From Roseovarius litorisediminis (GTDB taxonomy: Bacteria; Pseudomonadota; Alphaproteobacteria; Rhodobacterales; Rhodobacteraceae): a stretch of DNA of 64,000 nt. Below, piece by piece: positions 58,189-64,000 of this stretch. Made by a program: the position numbers and the translations under genes. The stretch is taken from positions 434,001-498,000 of the forward strand of contig NZ_FWFL01000001.1 of the NCBI RefSeq assembly GCF_900172295.1, written 5' to 3'. The notes below the pieces were generated by a model, which was not told where the DNA came from, did no database searches, and saw only the letters and a list, made by a program, of their open reading frames with translations. How positions within the stretch are numbered: position 1 is the stretch's first letter; every line of letters begins with the position of its first letter.

Positions 58189-58761
58189 ATGAAACACGTT
58201 CTGGTCCTCTTCACCCTGCTTGTCCCACAGATGGCCCCCGCCCAATCCAATACCGCCGAAGAAGGACTTGCCGCGTGGGACCGCATCTATCAGGTCACCT
58301 CAAGCCCGCGCTGCGCCAACTGTCATGTGGGCGATAACAATATCCCGATGTGGTCCGGCCCCAGCTATGGCAGCACACGCCCGCACGGCATGTATATCGA
58401 CGCAGGCCCCAGTCGCATCGGCGCCGAATTTATCCCCTGCAGTACCTGCCATGTCAGCTCGGATCGTCCGAATTTAACACCCCATTCCGCCCCCCACATC
58501 GCGGGGCTTTGGCATCTGGCCCCGGTCGAGGCGGAATGGTTCGGTAAATCCTCGAACGACATTTGCACCCAGCTGCGCGATCTCGAACGCAACGGTGGCC
58601 GCACTGCCGAAGACCTGGTTGACCATGCAGCCGAAGACGCAATCGTTGCCTGGGGCTGGACCCCGGGGGGCACGCGCGTGCCAGCCCCCTTCAGCCAGGC
58701 CGAACACGTCACTGACATGCGCATCTGGGGCGCCGCAGGCCAACCCTGCCCGGGCGACTGA
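58189..58761 (+). CDS. Periplasmic di-haem c-type cytochrome
   Basis: A 190-residue exported protein with a signal peptide ending near APAQS. It has two haem attachment motifs: Cys42-Ala-Asn-Cys45-His and Cys84-Ser-Thr-Cys87-His. It follows the IorB-like gene by 10 bp, so it is the likely electron acceptor of that enzyme, passing electrons to the respiratory chain. The family is not named to me with certainty. Confidence 0.85.
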   Translation: MKHVLVLFTLLVPQMAPAQSNTAEEGLAAWDRIYQVTSSPRCANCHVGDNNIPMWSGPSYGSTRPHGMYIDAGPSRIGAEFIPCSTCHVSSDRPNLTPHSAPHIAGLWHLAPVEAEWFGKSSNDICTQLRDLERNGGRTAEDLVDHAAEDAIVAWGWTPGGTRVPAPFSQAEHVTDMRIWGAAGQPCPGD

Positions 58762-58817
58762 CACAAGAGCGATGCTAGCGGGCTTGCAGCCCAGACCGCG
58801 CGGTGCTTCAAAGGGGC

Positions 58818-59870
58818 ATGAGCCGCGCAGCAACCACCTTGATCCTGATCGCCGTTGCGGCCCTTGCCGGGATAGCGGCCCATTGGATTGGCCTGCCACT
58901 GCCTTATCTGTTGGGGCCGCTCAGCGTCACTGCCCTTATCGCCACCGGACTGCCCACAACCCTGCCCGCTGGCTATGCCTTTCCCAACTGGCTGAGGATG
59001 ATCTTCATCGCAATCATTGGCCTGATGATTGGCGCACGCGTCACACCCGAACTGTTTGTCAACGCCGAACGCCTGGTCGCCAGCCTTCTGGCACTGATCG
59101 CCTTTGTTGGTATTGCCTTGGCCTGGAACTATGTCATCTTCCGCCATCTGGGCGGGTACGACCGCGCTACGGCGTTTTATTCCAGCACCCCCGGCGGGCT
59201 CTATGAATCCCTCGCCATGGGCGAAGACGCCGGTGCCGACATGCCACGCCTGATCCTGCAGCAGTTTTTAAGGGTCATCGTTGTGGTCACTGTGTTGCCC
59301 ATCGCGCTGTCGCTCTGGCTGGGTGCTCCGGTCGGCAGCGCAGGAGGCATGACCCTGGCCCGGGCCTCGGTGCCATTAGAGGCATTGCCAGTTATCCTTG
59401 TTGCAGGCGCCATCGGCATTGTTGCCGGCAAGGTGCTGCGCCTGCCCGCCGGTCAGCTAACGGGTCCGATGGCCGTGGCGGCCGCCCTGTCGCTTACCTC
59501 TCTGATGCCGCTCGACATCCCGCAATGGTTGGTCAACGTGGCACAGATTATTGTCGGAACTGCCCTTGGCATGCGCTTCATAGGACTCAGCCGCGCCCTG
59601 ATCCTGCGCGGGTTAGGCCTGTCGCTGGCCTCGGTCGGCGGTATGCTGATTGTCGCGGTCGCTTTTGCCGCCCTGCTGGCCCCGGTCACGGGTGAACATT
59701 TCGACGTCATGCTGATCAGCTTTGCCCCGGGCGGTGTTACCGAAATGGCGCTGGTGGCGCTTAGCCTTCATGCCAACCCGGCTTTTGTCACCCTGCACCA
59801 CATTGTCCGTATCCTGATTACTGTAATCGGTCTTGCGCTGTCTGCCCGGCACCTGCGCCGCACCCTTTGA
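58818..59870 (+). CDS. AbrB-family membrane protein (PF05145, COG3180)
   Basis: A ~350-residue inner-membrane protein with about ten helices in two similar halves (HWIGLPLPYLLGPLSVTAL and LRLPAGQLTGPMAVAAAL). It is called AbrB or putative ammonia monooxygenase in databases, yet it is neither a regulator nor shown to be an oxygenase. FYSSTPGGLYE and SFAPGGVTEMALVAL are the conserved loops. A transport role seems likelier (inference). The start is uncertain: AAAGGGG lies one base before ATG 58818, and GTG 58803 is possible. Confidence 0.82.
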   Translation: MSRAATTLILIAVAALAGIAAHWIGLPLPYLLGPLSVTALIATGLPTTLPAGYAFPNWLRMIFIAIIGLMIGARVTPELFVNAERLVASLLALIAFVGIALAWNYVIFRHLGGYDRATAFYSSTPGGLYESLAMGEDAGADMPRLILQQFLRVIVVVTVLPIALSLWLGAPVGSAGGMTLARASVPLEALPVILVAGAIGIVAGKVLRLPAGQLTGPMAVAAALSLTSLMPLDIPQWLVNVAQIIVGTALGMRFIGLSRALILRGLGLSLASVGGMLIVAVAFAALLAPVTGEHFDVMLISFAPGGVTEMALVALSLHANPAFVTLHHIVRILITVIGLALSARHLRRTL

Positions 59871-59893
59871 CAGGCGGGGCTCTCTGCTTTATT

Positions 59894-59907
59894 TGAACAA
59901 TTGTTCA
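59894..59907. promoter_or_regulatory. Perfect 14-bp palindrome, TetR-type operator candidate
   Basis: TGAACAATTGTTCA is a perfect palindrome with 22 bp between it and the SDR start codon. Such symmetric sites near a start are typical of TetR- and GntR-type operators. No regulator of that type is adjacent; the LysR gene 10 kb away would not use this form. Confidence 0.6.
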
Positions 59908-59928
59908 TTTAGCAACGGAGACCACCCC

Positions 59929-60684
59929 ATGCGCATCGAATCCACTGCCGCGATCATCACCGGGGGCGCCTCGGGTCTGGGCGAGGCCACGGCCCGACAT
60001 TTCCGCGAATTGGGGGCGAAGGTCACCCTTCTGGACCGCGACACCACCCGCGGCCCCCTGGTTTCCAAGGAAATCGGCGCCACTTTTGTTGAGACAGATG
60101 TCACGGATGAGACCTCGGTGAAGAATGCCGTTGCCGCGGCCAAAACAGCCATGGGCCGGATCACAGCCACCATCAACTGCGCCGGAATAGCGACGGGTGA
60201 AAAGACTTTGGGCAAAAACGGTCCGCATGATCTGGCATCCTTCCGCCGCACCATCGACATCAACCTGATCGGCAGCTTTAACGTCGCGCGTCTGGCTGCG
60301 GCCGAAATCGCACAAAACGATCCCCTGCCCGACGGAACCCGCGGCATTATCGTCAACACTGCCTCGATCGCCGCGTTCGACGGCCAGAAGGGCCAAACCG
60401 CCTATGCAGCGTCAAAAGGCGGGATTGTGGGGATGACCCTGCCCATGGCCCGTGACCTGGCACGTGAAGGCATCCGCGTCATGGCGATTGCTCCGGGCAC
60501 GTTCCTGACACCGATGCTGCAGGGCCTGCCGGCCGAGGTGACCGAGGCGCTGGCGCAGGATGTCACCTTTCCCAAACGCCTTGGTGATCCAGCGGAATAC
60601 GCGGCACTGGCACGTTTCATTGTCGAATGTGACTACCTGAATGGCGAAGTGATCCGTCTGGACGGAGCTTTGCGGATGCAGTGA
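59929..60684 (+). CDS. SDR-family 3-hydroxyacyl-CoA dehydrogenase-like protein
   Basis: A 251-residue NAD-dependent dehydrogenase resembling type-10 17-beta-hydroxysteroid/3-hydroxy-2-methylbutyryl-CoA dehydrogenase. It has TGGASGLGEATARHF, NCAG, the catalytic Ser in VNTASIAAFDGQKGQ, and YAASKGGIVGMTLPMARDLA (YxxxK), then PGTFLTPMLQGLP. Such enzymes act in branched-chain acyl-CoA breakdown. The ATG at 59929 follows a GGAG site. A palindromic operator candidate precedes it, so it may be controlled separately from the upstream genes. Confidence 0.88.
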   Translation: MRIESTAAIITGGASGLGEATARHFRELGAKVTLLDRDTTRGPLVSKEIGATFVETDVTDETSVKNAVAAAKTAMGRITATINCAGIATGEKTLGKNGPHDLASFRRTIDINLIGSFNVARLAAAEIAQNDPLPDGTRGIIVNTASIAAFDGQKGQTAYAASKGGIVGMTLPMARDLAREGIRVMAIAPGTFLTPMLQGLPAEVTEALAQDVTFPKRLGDPAEYAALARFIVECDYLNGEVIRLDGALRMQ

Positions 60685-60698
60685 ACTGATAACGGCCT

Positions 60699-62522
60699 TC
60701 AGTTGGCCGCTTCGGCCTTTTCCTCCAGCATCAGCCATTCTTCCTCGGCGGCAGCCAGTGCCTGTTGCCGTTCAACCAGCGCCTGTGAGGCCTTTTTGAA
60801 CTTCAAAGGTTCTCGGCTGAACAGCTCGGGATCGGCAAGCAGTTGTTCCAGTTTACAAATCTCTGCTTCCAGTCGCTTCAATACCGACGGCAACTCTTCA
60901 AGCCGATGTTTTTCGGTAAAGGACAGCCCCGATTTTACAGCTGCCTTTTGCTTTAACTCCGGTTTTGAAGCACCTGTTTTATTGTCGGTTTTTTCGACAT
61001 TAGTTGCTTTTGACTTGCCCCGTTGCGCCTGGTAATCCGACCAGCCTCCGGCATACACCGTGGCCTCGCCGTCGCCTTCCATTGCAATGGTTGTGGTTGC
61101 CACCCGATCCAGAAAATCCCGGTCGTGACTAACCAGCAGAACCGTTCCGTCATAATCGTCGAGCAATTCCTGCAACAGGTCCAGCGTTTCGATATCCAGA
61201 TCGTTGGTTGGCTCGTCCAGCACCAGCAGGTTGCTTTCCTTGGCCATGAGTTTGGCCAGCAGCAATCTTGCTTTTTCACCGCCAGACAAGGACTTGACGG
61301 GCGCTCTTGCCTGACGTTCGTCAAACAGAAAATCTTTCAGGTACCCCACCACATGACGCGGTTCTCCACGCACCAGAACCTGATCGGCGTTACCCGAAAC
61401 GCGCATCTCGCGGTCGCCCGTCAGGCTTTCCCAAAGGGTCATTTCCGGGTCAAGTTGCGCCCGTGCCTGATCAAACACCGCAGGCATAAGGTTGGTCCCC
61501 AACTGTACCGTTCCGCTGTCCGGCGCAATCTCACCCAAAAGCAGTTTCAACAGCGTCGTTTTGCCCACGCCGTTCGGCCCGACAAATGCAACACGGTCAC
61601 CCCGTAAAATCTTTACGCTCAATTTTCGCACGATAACTTTATCGCCGTAAGCCTTTGAAATATCGTGTGCTTCTATAACTTTACGGCCCGATTTTGGCCC
61701 CGCCTCCAGCGCCATCGCCGCCGGGCCCTGGCGCTTGATCTGACCGGCACGTTCGGCCCGCAACTCTTGCAAGGCGCGCACCCGGCCCTGGTTGCGTTTG
61801 CGCCGCGCGCTAATGCCCTCCACCGCCCACCGTGCCTCGGACTTGATCTTGCGGTTAAGTTTGTGGCGTTGCTGGTCTTCTTCTTCCCAAACCTTATCCC
61901 GCCACGCCTCGAAACCTTCAAAGCCGGATTCCCGACGCCGAACCTTACCCCTGTCGATCCAAAGGGTTGAGCGGGTAAGTTCGCGCAAAAATGCGCGGTC
62001 GTGACTGATCAGAACAAAACCTTTTCGGGTCTGCTTCAGTTCATTCTCAAGCCAGCCAATAGCTTCTATGTCCAGATGGTTTGTCGGCTCATCCAACAGC
62101 ATCAGGTCGGGCGCCTCGGCCATCAGCTTTGCCAATGCAGCGCGCCTGCGCTCGCCCCCTGAAGCGGTCGCAACGGGTCGGGCGGGATCGAATTTCAATC
62201 CCTCACCGGCCATTTCGACGCGGTACATTTCACCTGCGTCCAACCCGCTTAGAGCGTAGTCACCAAGCGTGGCAAACCCCTTCATGTCAGGGTCTTGCTC
62301 CATATATCCCACGCTGACGCCCGGTGTGACGACGCGCGCGCCACGGTCCGCCTCAACCAGCCCGGCCATCACCTTCATCAGGGTGGATTTTCCCGACCCG
62401 TTACGCCCGACCAGTGCCACCCGGTCGCCCGGTTGAACCACAAGCGATAGATCGTCAAAAACCGGTTCCCCCCCGAAAGTGAGGGAAATGTCGGAAAGCT
62501 GAAGTAAGGGTGCACGTGCCAT
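60699..62522 (-). CDS. uup: ABC-F family ATPase, Uup-like
   Basis: A 607-residue soluble protein with two ABC domains and no membrane part. Walker A motifs are GRNGSGKST and GPNGVGKTT, each with its signature (SGGERRR and LSGGEKAR), joined by a ~80-residue linker. The C-terminal coiled coil (EEEWLMLEEKAEAAN end) is typical of Uup. ABC-F proteins act on ribosomes or nucleic acids rather than transport. The start at 62522 gives the family N-terminus MARAPLLQLSDISL; 19 residues upstream are probably not translated. Confidence 0.93.
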   Translation of the reverse strand: MARAPLLQLSDISLTFGGEPVFDDLSLVVQPGDRVALVGRNGSGKSTLMKVMAGLVEADRGARVVTPGVSVGYMEQDPDMKGFATLGDYALSGLDAGEMYRVEMAGEGLKFDPARPVATASGGERRRAALAKLMAEAPDLMLLDEPTNHLDIEAIGWLENELKQTRKGFVLISHDRAFLRELTRSTLWIDRGKVRRRESGFEGFEAWRDKVWEEEDQQRHKLNRKIKSEARWAVEGISARRKRNQGRVRALQELRAERAGQIKRQGPAAMALEAGPKSGRKVIEAHDISKAYGDKVIVRKLSVKILRGDRVAFVGPNGVGKTTLLKLLLGEIAPDSGTVQLGTNLMPAVFDQARAQLDPEMTLWESLTGDREMRVSGNADQVLVRGEPRHVVGYLKDFLFDERQARAPVKSLSGGEKARLLLAKLMAKESNLLVLDEPTNDLDIETLDLLQELLDDYDGTVLLVSHDRDFLDRVATTTIAMEGDGEATVYAGGWSDYQAQRGKSKATNVEKTDNKTGASKPELKQKAAVKSGLSFTEKHRLEELPSVLKRLEAEICKLEQLLADPELFSREPLKFKKASQALVERQQALAAAEEEWLMLEEKAEAAN

Positions 62523-62610
62523 GAGAGGCGGGCTATCCCGGCGCCTTCGGGGCGTCAAGCGAAAGGGAAGGATTATCAAGCACGACCGGACATTTCAGAC
62601 TGTGGGCCCG

Positions 62611-63354
62611 TTACCGCGCCGCAGCCCGCAAAAGCCGCTTGCGAGCCTGAGGAATCGCATTGATCTCGACCCCGGTAAAGACATGCAGCGTATCCAGCTG
62701 CCGGTCGACCACCGCATGATCGCTGACCCATCCCCCCATCATCAGATAGGTCCGTAACAGCGGTGGCATCCGCAGCATCGCCTGCCGCGCATCACACGGG
62801 CTCTGCCCGGGTTCCTGTGCAAAACGAAAGACCTGTTGCGCCTTAATTTTCGGCCGCCATTGGCACGGGCCAAGGTGACGCTCTTTCAGCAGTGCCAAAG
62901 CATCAAGATAAGCAGTGGCATCGGTTCCCGGGAACGACGAGCAGCCAAACAGCATTTCAATGCCATTTTCATCAACAAAGCGCGTCATAACTGCCCAGGC
63001 CACCCGCAGGATATCGGGATCACAGAAACCGGGGCGGATGCAGAAACGGCCTATCTCAGCCATCGGGCCCGGGTAGGCCGTCAGTGCTGACAAATCATAA
63101 AACTGGGCCGAATAACTGCGCGCGATTTCGGCGCCGCTGCTAAGAGGCAGTAGCCGAAAACAACAAAGCAGCGTTCCCGTTTCAGTTTCTTCCACAAGGT
63201 AGTGCCTGCAGATTCCATCGAATTGGTCGCTATCATAACCCTCTGGATCATTGCCCCGGGCAAACGCGATATATCGCAGGCTCTGCGCCGCGCGCAGGGC
63301 CAAGGCCGTGTCGGCCACACGCACACTGTAACGGCTTAAGTTTAAACTTGGCAT
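62611..63354 (-). CDS. olsB: L-ornithine N-alpha-acyltransferase OlsB
   Basis: Transfers a 3-hydroxyacyl group from acyl carrier protein to ornithine, the first step of ornithine lipid synthesis. The 247-residue protein has the GNAT-like OlsB pattern (LRYIAFARG, DGICRHYLVEE, AEIGRFCIRPGF, IEMLFGCSSFPGTD). Its olsA partner is not next to it. Ornithine lipids are common in roseobacters. The ATG at 63354 is favoured; eight codons upstream could extend it. Confidence 0.88.
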   Translation of the reverse strand: MPSLNLSRYSVRVADTALALRAAQSLRYIAFARGNDPEGYDSDQFDGICRHYLVEETETGTLLCCFRLLPLSSGAEIARSYSAQFYDLSALTAYPGPMAEIGRFCIRPGFCDPDILRVAWAVMTRFVDENGIEMLFGCSSFPGTDATAYLDALALLKERHLGPCQWRPKIKAQQVFRFAQEPGQSPCDARQAMLRMPPLLRTYLMMGGWVSDHAVVDRQLDTLHVFTGVEINAIPQARKRLLRAAAR

Positions 63355-63430
63355 CACCAATCCTGGCCACTCACACACACGACCTGTTCGGCAACCGTCT
63401 CACGAAAACCTCAGCGGCCCTTTCCAGGCA

Positions 63431-63886
63431 TCAGTTGAACAACTGGCTTGGATCCAGGTTGCCGATATTACCCAACAGTTGCCGCAGGAACCCATTTGAA
63501 ACAACGGACGAGTCGGTCACCCGCCGCGACAAGGGTACGACATTGCCATCCTGAAGACCAAACCGTTCTATATTTGCGATGGCGTCATTCTGGTCAAAAC
63601 TGATCGCCAGAACCTGACGCTCAACCACCTGGGGCCGGTACATGCCGAAGTGACGTACACGACTGCGGACGTAATAATAATTTCCGTCGCTCAGCATACC
63701 CGATGCCGAAGGCGGCCCAACCACATCATCCACCGTTGCGCGGGTATCAACCCCAACCACCAGTTCGGCCAGTTCTTCATCCGACGGCGCGTATCCGTGA
63801 TTCTGATAGGTGGCCGAACAGGCCCCCAACACAACAAGACAGAACATCGCTATGGCGGTACACACCCGGTTTCTGATAGCTAACAT
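63431..63886 (-). CDS. bamE: Outer-membrane assembly lipoprotein BamE
   Basis: A 151-residue lipoprotein of the BAM complex that inserts outer-membrane proteins. The signal sequence ends in a lipobox, LGAC, with the lipidated Cys near residue 23. The SmpA/OmlA domain follows (VDTRATVDDVVGPPSASGM, NYYYVRSRVRHFG, VLAISFDQNDAIANIERFGL). It diverges from the gene that begins at 63976. Confidence 0.9.
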   Translation of the reverse strand: MLAIRNRVCTAIAMFCLVVLGACSATYQNHGYAPSDEELAELVVGVDTRATVDDVVGPPSASGMLSDGNYYYVRSRVRHFGMYRPQVVERQVLAISFDQNDAIANIERFGLQDGNVVPLSRRVTDSSVVSNGFLRQLLGNIGNLDPSQLFN

Positions 63887-63975
63887 GTCTGCCCTCTTGA
63901 TCTTGGTCCGACGGACCTTTTATCCCGCTTACAACAAGGTGGCACAATGGTTCAAGAAAGGAAGCAAGTTTAGTG

Positions 63976-64000
63976 ATGGCCGACAAACCAACAAATCCGA
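63976..64000 (+). CDS. Start of a gene cut by the window end
   Basis: ATG at 63976 opens MADKPTNP and runs to the window end, with GAAAGGAAG about 14 bases upstream. In related genomes a DUF177 (YceD) gene followed by rpmF and plsX often diverges from bamE, so this may be its N-terminus. Eight residues cannot prove it. Confidence 0.4.

Noticed and set aside
56589-58286. A long open frame on the minus strand of 565 codons.
   Set aside because: It is antisense to the IorB-like gene, whose motifs are clear; high GC keeps the opposite frame free of stops. The translation shows no domain.
58818-59870. AbrB as a transcription regulator or an ammonia monooxygenase.
   Set aside because: The protein is a multi-helix membrane protein without a DNA-binding domain or metal-site motifs; the names are inherited from database labels.
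1-64000. Search for tRNA, rRNA, CRISPR arrays, insertion sequences and prophage genes.
   Set aside because: No cloverleaf-like tRNA sequence, repeat-spacer array, transposase or phage structural gene was seen by eye; a dedicated scan could still find a missed tRNA.

Overview
The window looks like chromosomal DNA of a marine alphaproteobacterium of the Roseobacter group (Rhodobacteraceae). Three things point there: the conserved order dusB/nifR3-ntrB-ntrC-ntrY-ntrX-(lipoprotein)-trkA-trkH-hfq-hflX, a fused ispDF gene followed by pgpA and pncC, and the many TRAP-, molybdenum-hydroxylase- and opine-oxidase-type catabolic genes. GC content is fairly high throughout, except for an AT-rich gap near 35.7-36.05 kb. 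I saw no rRNA, tRNA, insertion sequence, prophage or CRISPR array.

Layout. 0-3.9 kb: end of an unidentified gene, metA (predicted acetyl-type), an alpha/beta hydrolase, a polyphosphate kinase 2 and a TetR regulator. 3.9-10.2 kb: DUF3179 and DUF4336 proteins, two cyclophilins, pgk, an SDR and a class I fructose-bisphosphate aldolase. 10.2-14.7 kb: an XRE-cupin regulator, an acyl-CoA synthetase, a FrnE/DsbA-like protein, a small K+ channel and a Bcr/CflA exporter. 14.8-18.4 kb: two unrelated NADP-isocitrate dehydrogenases side by side. 18.4-24.8 kb: a PNPOx-like protein, a DUF1348 protein, hflX-hfq and trkH-trkA. 24.8-35.7 kb: the nitrogen-control block ntrX-ntrY-ntrC-ntrB-dusB, divergent ispDF-pgpA-pncC, and amtB. 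36-42 kb: small unknown genes, a COQ10/RatA-like protein, hpt, and an ABC exporter with an HlyD adaptor.

42.2-48.5 kb holds four minus-strand genes: a carbon-nitrogen hydrolase, a very large Orn/Lys/Arg-type decarboxylase, an ATP-grasp ligase and a C45 Ntn acyltransferase/peptidase. The set reads like a biosynthetic route to an amine-derived amide. I do not recognise a described pathway for it, and it is the best candidate here for an undescribed system. 48.7-60.7 kb is a catabolic block: a LysR regulator, a TRAP transporter, a heterotrimeric flavin/Fe-S amino-acid or opine dehydrogenase, an IorAB-type molybdenum hydroxylase with a di-haem cytochrome, a DUF-type (PF05145) membrane protein and an SDR preceded by a perfect 14-bp palindrome. 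The window closes with an ABC-F ATPase (uup-like), an ornithine acyltransferase (olsB), bamE and the first codons of a divergent gene.

Two regulatory themes are visible. Both ntr response regulators lack the GAFTGA loop that contacts sigma-54, as reported for Rhodobacter NtrC. Sequences resembling the Rhodobacter NtrC site (CGCC-N9-GGC) occur upstream of dusB/ispDF and upstream of amtB. Start codons were chosen by ribosome binding site and overlap where possible, and doubtful cases are marked.
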